Shown here: positions 58,596 through 64,000 of the stretch, one piece after another | Position numbering within the stretch: the first letter of the stretch is position 1 | How the letters are laid out: each line of letters opens with the position of its first letter | NCBI RefSeq assembly: GCF_029360805.1 | Contig: NZ_JARKNC010000010.1 | Coordinates: forward strand, 609,287-673,286 | Direction: 5' to 3' | From: Daejeonella sp. JGW-45 | Lineage (GTDB): Bacteria > Bacteroidota > Bacteroidia > Sphingobacteriales > Sphingobacteriaceae | DNA: 64,000 bases | The notes under the pieces: generated by a model | Databases searched by the model: none | Seen by the model: the letters and a program-made list of their open reading frames with translations, nothing else | What the model was told of the DNA's origin: nothing | Program-made: the position numbers and the translations under genes

Positions 58596-59492
58596 TTATA
58601 ACATTATATTGATATTGACCCCGTCCGTTCTTTGTTGAGTCGTTCTCAATTGATTCTCTAAAGAATTGATATTGTTTTGCAATTCCATGATGAGGACTTC
58701 TTTGCGCTGGATCTCTTCAGGGCTTAAGGTGGCACGCTGGGTTTGGAAATTGCTTCTTATTCCCAATAGTCTCTCCGCGGCATAGCGAATCAAGGCCTCG
58801 CTGTACGACATAGTTTCCCAGGTGTTTTCATAGGCGTTATAGACGTTTTCCCTGGTCCGGAGATAATTAACAGGCCAGAGATCTGAATAGCCATTTCCGC
58901 AATCGCCAAGCTGATCCCCGTGGTTAAGGTGCGCTTGCATCGCATTTTCGGATACGGATATGGTAACCGGATGATTATCACTTCCCGTATTATGGCAGAT
59001 AGTTACTTTTTTAAAGTCTTTAGGACGTTTCCGGCTTGAAAAATCCTCGAGTCCCCATTCGATATTATCATCCCGGTCCCATCTCACCGTTTCGCGTTTT
59101 GATTTTCCGTTACCATTTCCCTGGTTGTTTCCTTTCCCTTTGTTGTCCTTAAAATCGTCATTATTACCGCGGTTGTCGCCTGAGCGTCCGTTTCCGGAGT
59201 TCCCGTTGTTGTCATTATTGTTGTTCTTATCCCGGCCCTGGCCTTTACCTTTATTCACATCTTGTTTGTTGTTGCTGTTTCCCTGGCCGTTATCGTCTCT
59301 GTTTTCATTGCTGTTGTTCCCGCGAGCCTTGGATTCGTTGCCTTTGCCCTGATTTCCCTTGTCATTTTGGTTCTCACGGGCTTTTTCTTTATTTGAGCTA
59401 TTTCCTTTATCGTTTCCCTGAGGCGGCTGTACCATAAAGGATAGTAAAAATAGGAGCGGCAGGATACTGATCCTGAATATATTTGTTTTCAT
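58596..59492 (-). CDS. Secreted low-complexity Asn/Gly/Lys-rich protein with ICH-type motif
   Basis: A 298-residue exported protein. Signal peptide (ILPLLFLLSFM), then about 100 residues of N, G, K, D and Q only, then a compact segment KKVTICHNTGSDNHPVTISV followed by SENAMQAHLNHGDQLGDC. This ICH...AHLxHGD...C motif recurs in secreted proteins of many bacteria and could bind metal through its Cys and His residues. A helical C-terminal end (QRKEVLIMELQNNINSLENQ) follows. It would sit on the cell surface or in the envelope. Function unknown. Confidence 0.82.
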   Translation of the reverse strand: MKTNIFRISILPLLFLLSFMVQPPQGNDKGNSSNKEKARENQNDKGNQGKGNESKARGNNSNENRDDNGQGNSNNKQDVNKGKGQGRDKNNNNDNNGNSGNGRSGDNRGNNDDFKDNKGKGNNQGNGNGKSKRETVRWDRDDNIEWGLEDFSSRKRPKDFKKVTICHNTGSDNHPVTISVSENAMQAHLNHGDQLGDCGNGYSDLWPVNYLRTRENVYNAYENTWETMSYSEALIRYAAERLLGIRSNFQTQRATLSPEEIQRKEVLIMELQNNINSLENQLRTTQQRTDGVNINIML

Positions 59493-59498
59493 GATTTC

Positions 59499-59720
59499 TT
59501 ATTTTGAGGTGTTAAATTCCTTTTCTGCCTTTTCAAGGGAAGCTTCCAGTTTTTTTGCCTCCTCTTCGAGCTCTTTATTCGTTTTTTCCAAGTCAGTAGA
59601 TACGGAGTCCATAGCAGTTATCTGCTGTTCATCGGTTTTCGTGTTAGTTGAAGTGCAGGCTGTTGCGGTCACTCCTATGGTCAGAATGACCATATAACAG
59701 TACAATAGTGGGCGTTTCAT
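59499..59720 (-). CDS. Small coiled-coil lipoprotein
   Basis: A 73-residue protein with lipobox VTATAC and a mature part that is a single charged helix (DLEKTNKELEEEAKKLEASL, EKAEKEF). Six bases upstream of the low-complexity protein gene on the same strand, so they form an operon. Similar in size and shape to Lpp-like envelope spacers, but unrelated in detail. Confidence 0.8.
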   Translation of the reverse strand: MKRPLLYCYMVILTIGVTATACTSTNTKTDEQQITAMDSVSTDLEKTNKELEEEAKKLEASLEKAEKEFNTSK

Positions 59721-59848
59721 ATTTTTTTATGGCTTAGTTTATAGGTTAGTACTGAGCATTTTACGTGCCAAACCACGCAACATCAGTAAAAACAGCTTTC
59801 CAGAGGCAGGGTTTTTGAATACGTGCGTAATACATTAACCATAAAAAA

Positions 59849-60610
59849 ATGAAAAAACTATTGATCATTGCATTTGTAGGTCTTGGTATTGGACTTAGTG
59901 CGTGTAACAAGAATGAAGGGTCTTCTGGAATGACCAAAGTCAGTGTGAAGCTTACAGACGCCCCCGGCGCTTACGATGCGCTTTATCTGAGTGTAAAAGA
60001 AATCGAGGTGCTCTCATCAGGAGGACGGTCTACCCTGGCTGTAAATTCTAATCCCTTTGATATCTTAAAATTCAGAATGGGTAAGGATACGTTGATTGCA
60101 ACCCAGGATATTCCATCCGGTCAAATACAGGAAGTACGCCTGGTGTTAAATGATACCGGAAATATTGTAGTAATTAATGGAATTTCTTATCCTTTAACTA
60201 CACCAAGTGGTCAGTCGTCAGGTGTAAAACTAAAGGTGAACGAAACTCTCGAGGCAGGCGTTGCATACACTATGCTGCTCGACTTTGATGCAGCTAAATC
60301 CATCGTTCAGACCGGTAATGGCAAATATATCCTGAAACCGGTGATCCGCGCAATCCCTAACGCTGTTTCAGGATCTATAACCGGCGTGATCAGTCCTGCT
60401 GCGTCTAATCCTAAAATATATGCAATTGCCGGTACAGATACACTGGGTACCGTTTCAGACGCCAATGGTAAATTTTGGTTCCCGGGAGTGGCAGCAGGAA
60501 CATACAAAGTGGAGATAGTCCCTGTTAGCCCTTATGTGATGAAAACCATTGATAATGTGGTGGTGGTAACAGGCTCCACTAAAGATCTCGGTACGATTAC
60601 AATCAATTAA
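59849..60610 (+). CDS. DUF4382-containing lipoprotein
   Basis: A 253-residue exported protein with lipobox LSAC. Residues 30-165 are DUF4382 (VSVKLTDAPGAYDALYLSVKEIEVL ... RLVLNDTGNIVVINGISYPL). A second beta-sandwich follows (NAVSGSITGVISPAASNPKI ... VTGSTKDLGTITIN), as in carboxypeptidase-regulatory-like domains. It is exposed at the outer membrane. A good terminator follows at 60643. Confidence 0.92.
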   Translation: MKKLLIIAFVGLGIGLSACNKNEGSSGMTKVSVKLTDAPGAYDALYLSVKEIEVLSSGGRSTLAVNSNPFDILKFRMGKDTLIATQDIPSGQIQEVRLVLNDTGNIVVINGISYPLTTPSGQSSGVKLKVNETLEAGVAYTMLLDFDAAKSIVQTGNGKYILKPVIRAIPNAVSGSITGVISPAASNPKIYAIAGTDTLGTVSDANGKFWFPGVAAGTYKVEIVPVSPYVMKTIDNVVVVTGSTKDLGTITIN

Positions 60611-60642
60611 ACTAAACAATCAACTAAACTAAACAATAAGAA

Positions 60643-60670
60643 GGGTAAGGCAAATGCCTTATCCTTTTTT
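60643..60670 (+). terminator. Rho-independent terminator after the DUF4382 gene
   Basis: GGGTAAGGCA (60643-60652) and TGCCTTATCC (60655-60664) pair (one G-T), loop AA, followed by six T. Being 33 bases after the stop, it ends the DUF4382 transcript, and it also lies beyond the end of the acylase gene facing it. Confidence 0.75.
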
Positions 60671-60684
60671 ATTATTCTCAATAA

Positions 60685-62940
60685 TTATTCTTTCCCTGGC
60701 CGGTACTCTTTGACCAGTCCCTTTTTTATCTCAGCTTTAGAAAATGCAACAGGTTTCATTTTCTTATCTGCATAAAGCTCTAGTTGATCAGCAAAATAAG
60801 GCGAACCTTCTTTATTGCTCTGGCCGTAGGCCAGTACTGAATACGCGCGTGGTTTTTTCCCGAATTCTACTGCTATAACCCAGCCGTCGCCACCCCTGGT
60901 TTCGCGTTTTAGTTTGTCTGCTTTATGAGGAACAAACCAAAGCACGCTGAAGGTACCCAGTTCACCAGTAGCACCACTGATGGGTATGTCTTTACCCGCG
61001 ATCCTTGCCCGATTCACATCACCCCAGGGCAGATCCCAGCTGCCATAACGTTTTTTTGCAGTTTCTACAGCTTGCTTGAATGCTTCTGCTGCCCTGCCAG
61101 CGCTTGCCAATCCTCGGGGTGTACCCGCAGGGTTTGCCGGCGACCAGACTTCAGCAAATAGTGAATCTGCATGAGCCGGGAAGTTTGTCGATTCCGCGGT
61201 ACCAGGTAAGCGTTTCCCGGCGTTTGACAGGGCTACATAATGTTCCCACCAGATTTCAAATAAGACCCCTCCCTTACTCTCACGGTTGACGGTATTATCC
61301 CATTCCTCCATTTGCTGTAGCGCAGCTGCAATTTCGCCTGTCGGAGCGGTTTTCCGGACGGCTGCGATAAGATCGGACTTTACACGCTCGGCAAGGAGCA
61401 TGCGCTGGCTATATTTGAGCCTAACGACATCTTCGAGTGAAAATTTCTTCTTATTGGCGATCATGTCGAGGGCGTGCTGGCTACGAAGTCTGAGCATTGG
61501 CTGCGAGAAGTGCGGAGGGAACTTAGATGCCGGAATTACTTCATTCAGGTTGGTATAATGAAAAGGATCATTTTCATTATGTACGTAACCACCCTTGGGA
61601 TTCAGAAGTTGGGGAAGTGAATCGAAGGGAATGATCTTCTTCCAAAGCTGGTCGCTCCTGGTCACCGCTATTGCGGCGGTATCTCCGCCCGATGCGTGCG
61701 GCAGGTCCGGTGTCATCGCATTCCAGACATAGTGAATATTTCCATCTGCGTCTGCATAGGTAAAGTTTGAACTGGTCTTTGCCTGGATGCGCATAGCATC
61801 CTTGTATTCTTTGAAGTTGCGGGCCTTCATCATCATCAGGAACTGTTCTCCCAGGCGGTATTCACCCTCACCGGCATCACGGATCACATAGATCTTACCC
61901 TCGCCGCGGTGGAATACCGGGCCGAAAGGGGTAAACAGGAACTCCCGTGCTTCTTCGCCAAGGCCATTTCCGTTCTTGAACTGTATAGTAACCCGTTTTT
62001 TCTCAAGCGGTACCGATGTTCCATCGACCATAAAGTGGTCGGGCTGCGATGTCGAAACCTGGAAAGAGTAGATCTCATCTGTATCAGGATCATTGTTGGT
62101 GGTCGAAAAACCCAGCCGTTCATTATAACCGCCAATAGTTATTAGTGGGCCACCAATCCGGAAATCACCGTAAAAGTTCAAAACGCCGGGTATTTCCAGC
62201 TGAGCTTCGTAATAGCCTGCGTTCCAGCCCAGGTGGGGGTTCCGGAGCAGGATAGCTCCACCTGAAGTTGTCCGGCTGGGTGCAAGCGCAAAGGCGTTTG
62301 AACCCTCGTCAGGGTGTGGTACTTCATAATGATCTGCTAAACGCGCCCAGACGGTGCTCCCTTCTGTGGAGAGCATTCCCGTACGATCGGGGTTGCGAGC
62401 GGCTGTCGAGCGTTGAAGTGTGCGCATGAACGATGATACTGCCCCGGCATTATGGCCGCCAATATCGTTGGCATGAACATCATAGGCGGTGAAGTCTGGT
62501 TTGATCCACTGCGGAAATTCATCCCCGTGGCGCTCAATATACCGGTTCATCCCGGCAGCAAAGCCAATTAAAATATCCTGGGTCTCCTTTTTCAGCAATG
62601 GAAATGTTTCTACCGCCCGGGCATATCTTAATTTAGCGGAAGCGTCCCTGTCTATAGCCGGACTTCTTTCCTGGGCCGTGAACTCGTTATACTTGCTCCA
62701 CTCGCCGCGCGCCCGGACCATACCGTCCACAACTCCGCGGCCATAATCTTCTAACTGCACATAAGCCAGTGCATATCCCGCAGCCTGCACGTTGTCTGCG
62801 GTAATATGAGGCACGCCGTATGCCGTTCGGCGGATGATTACCTGGTCTGACAGATCCTGGGCACTAACAGATGGCAAGCCTATCGCTCCAAGGATAATTA
62901 AAAGGCCCGGTAGTGCCGGATGAATGAAACGTGATCTCAT
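60685..62940 (-). CDS. Penicillin acylase family protein (N-terminal nucleophile amidase)
   Basis: A 751-residue exported protein: signal peptide cleaved near VSAQ, IIRRTAYGVPHITADN as the family start, and the alpha/beta cleavage site EGSNAFALAP with Gly213-Ser214. Ser214 would be the N-terminal nucleophile of the mature beta chain. NPHLGW and TTNNDPDTDEIY support the assignment, as does YNERLGFS. Members act on acyl-homoserine lactones, beta-lactams or other acyl amides; the substrate cannot be told from sequence. Confidence 0.92.
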   Translation of the reverse strand: MRSRFIHPALPGLLIILGAIGLPSVSAQDLSDQVIIRRTAYGVPHITADNVQAAGYALAYVQLEDYGRGVVDGMVRARGEWSKYNEFTAQERSPAIDRDASAKLRYARAVETFPLLKKETQDILIGFAAGMNRYIERHGDEFPQWIKPDFTAYDVHANDIGGHNAGAVSSFMRTLQRSTAARNPDRTGMLSTEGSTVWARLADHYEVPHPDEGSNAFALAPSRTTSGGAILLRNPHLGWNAGYYEAQLEIPGVLNFYGDFRIGGPLITIGGYNERLGFSTTNNDPDTDEIYSFQVSTSQPDHFMVDGTSVPLEKKRVTIQFKNGNGLGEEAREFLFTPFGPVFHRGEGKIYVIRDAGEGEYRLGEQFLMMMKARNFKEYKDAMRIQAKTSSNFTYADADGNIHYVWNAMTPDLPHASGGDTAAIAVTRSDQLWKKIIPFDSLPQLLNPKGGYVHNENDPFHYTNLNEVIPASKFPPHFSQPMLRLRSQHALDMIANKKKFSLEDVVRLKYSQRMLLAERVKSDLIAAVRKTAPTGEIAAALQQMEEWDNTVNRESKGGVLFEIWWEHYVALSNAGKRLPGTAESTNFPAHADSLFAEVWSPANPAGTPRGLASAGRAAEAFKQAVETAKKRYGSWDLPWGDVNRARIAGKDIPISGATGELGTFSVLWFVPHKADKLKRETRGGDGWVIAVEFGKKPRAYSVLAYGQSNKEGSPYFADQLELYADKKMKPVAFSKAEIKKGLVKEYRPGKE

Positions 62941-63032
62941 TAGAAAGAATTTTTAACTCCACAGTTTCGCCGCTTTGACGCTCTTACCCTGAATTTATAA
63001 AAATTTAAGGTGGTAAGAATTTGTGAAGGATG

Positions 63033-64000
63033 TTATTTGAACTTTGGTATCAAGGGCGAAGCCAGCTTCTTAGAGAAATCACTAAGGTATTTGTCCCATT
63101 CATCAGCTGTTTTGAAATGGCCGCTTTTTCCCCAGGCGTATCCCGCATAAAATGTTGATTCATTTCCTGTCAGCTTGGTAAAAACAAGCAAATGGCTCTG
63201 ATTTTTAGCCTTCGTCCTGTAATCTTTGAAACTGCTAACGCTCTCCGGCACAGCCACGATAGCGGTTCCTAACCATGAATCGTTGAGAGGCTCCCAGTAT
63301 CTGTACCATCCCTCTTTTTCATTTACTTTCACCTGACCTTTCTTATCATTAAGAGAGATCCCTGCTGTTATACCAGGTAAAGGCTTATCAAAGTTTATTA
63401 TTTCGGTAACCCGGCTCAAATTGCTGCCAAGGTCCAGGCTAACCCTTTTTATTTCTTTGATTGTGCGGCCATTAGCCTCCCATGGTGCGAAAGTAAGCTC
63501 GAAAATTGTTCTTAGCGGTCCCACAGCAATTGTTTTAGAGCTGATAAAGTTCGCAGAGGTATACAGTGTGTCCCTGTCCCAAATACCGATACCGCCAATT
63601 CCCCTGCTGTCGCCTATCAGGTAGGGATCGTGCCCTTCGCCTGTGTCGATGTGATACGCACCTTCTTTTTCAGCATTATTCTTGTACCACCGGTCGATGA
63701 TCGGATAGCTAACACGCTTCATAAATGCATCGACACCCCCGCCCGTTGGCCTGACGCTGACCCTGCCGGCAGCTGTACCATAAATGCGGAACGCAACACG
63801 GTCGTTTTCCCAGGCGTAATCATTTTGCCGCTCGGGAACGAAGCGGGAGAAAGTAGTCAGGCCGCTTTTTGCTGTTTGAGAAACCGTTTTTGTTTCTATA
63901 AAAAAAGTCTCTGTCTGTTTTGGTCCGAGCGATGCCAGAAACAGGATCTCATCTGTTTTACCATCGAGGTTATTGTCCACCTGTTGAGTCAAAAGATAAT
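63033..64000 (-). CDS. DUF4861 family protein, 5' end cut by window edge
   Basis: The frame is open to the right edge; the TTG at 63992 is in the middle of the domain, not the start. Recognised by DNNLDGKTDEILFLASLGP, RFVPERQNDYAWENDRVAFRIYG and YHIDTGEGHDPYLIGDSRGIGGIGI, hallmarks of DUF4861. The motifs ending in YAGYAWGKSG close the domain. Members are exported or periplasmic beta-sandwich proteins from polysaccharide-degrading bacteria, some in pectin-type loci. The activity is unassigned. Confidence 0.88.
   Translation of the reverse strand, partial: YLLTQQVDNNLDGKTDEILFLASLGPKQTETFFIETKTVSQTAKSGLTTFSRFVPERQNDYAWENDRVAFRIYGTAAGRVSVRPTGGGVDAFMKRVSYPIIDRWYKNNAEKEGAYHIDTGEGHDPYLIGDSRGIGGIGIWDRDTLYTSANFISSKTIAVGPLRTIFELTFAPWEANGRTIKEIKRVSLDLGSNLSRVTEIINFDKPLPGITAGISLNDKKGQVKVNEKEGWYRYWEPLNDSWLGTAIVAVPESVSSFKDYRTKAKNQSHLLVFTKLTGNESTFYAGYAWGKSGHFKTADEWDKYLSDFSKKLASPLIPKFK

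Noticed and set aside
59125-59352. Plus-strand frame of Leu, Pro and Phe only
   Set aside because: It is the complement of the Asn/Gly/Lys low-complexity region of the secreted protein.
59100-59420. Repetitive appearance that might be a CRISPR or minisatellite array
   Set aside because: No constant repeat or spacer length; it is low-complexity coding sequence with changing codons.

Overview
The window looks like the chromosome of a Bacteroidota species of the Sphingobacteriaceae type (Pedobacter / Mucilaginibacter-like). This rests on Bacteroides-type conjugation genes (TraM, TraN), -7 boxes of the form TAnnTTTG with A-rich leaders instead of clear Shine-Dalgarno sites, a zeaxanthin-type carotenoid cluster with a fused CrtYcd-like cyclase, and families common in that group (DUF4382, DUF4861, TolC/MFP/RND sets). 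The genus is inferred from gene content only.

Left third (1-23.4 kb): the end of an integrative conjugative element (ICE) followed by its cargo. The left edge cuts TraM, then come TraN, a VirD4-like coupling protein, two tandem paralogues of unknown function, an M23 peptidase, an ArdC-like antirestriction protein, a DUF4099/DUF3945-like protein and several element-specific unknowns. No relaxase, integrase or attachment site is visible, so the rest of the element lies to the left. Cargo from about 11.3 kb is a defence island: an AAA ATPase plus subtilisin pair (IetAS type), an N6-adenine methylase broken by a one-base frameshift with a PD-(D/E)XK nuclease partner, and a two-gene operon of unknown function (19813-22144). 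The last is the best candidate for an undescribed system, because both proteins carry the same nuclease-like D...[DE]xx[NT]VN signature. The island ends in a scar made of a truncated IS3-family element abutting a truncated PAS-domain gene.

Middle (23.8-51.5 kb): a TetR-controlled MFP/RND/TolC efflux operon; a decayed stretch; an electrophile and peroxide stress region (HxlR regulator with divergent NmrA-like reductase, NTF2-like protein, MBL hydrolase, dienelactone hydrolase, aldo/keto reductase, SDR, glutathione peroxidase, Ohr and OhrR); a second TolC/MFP/RND operon headed by TetR genes, with a third TetR gene upstream; and a block of small SRPBCC, DoxX-like, DUF1801 and VOC proteins facing a GlxA-type AraC regulator. 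Several gene fragments (LLM monooxygenase, aldo/keto reductase, IS66, SIS domain, membrane protein) show repeated deletion and decay.

Right (52.7-64 kb): a carotenoid operon (MerR/B12-domain regulator, crtI, crtB, a small secreted unknown, crtZ, lycopene cyclase, TspO-like membrane protein) with a shared 13-mer upstream of the regulator and of crtI. Beyond it lie a low-complexity secreted protein, a small coiled-coil lipoprotein, a DUF4382 lipoprotein, a penicillin-acylase-family amidase and the 3' part of a DUF4861 gene cut by the right edge.
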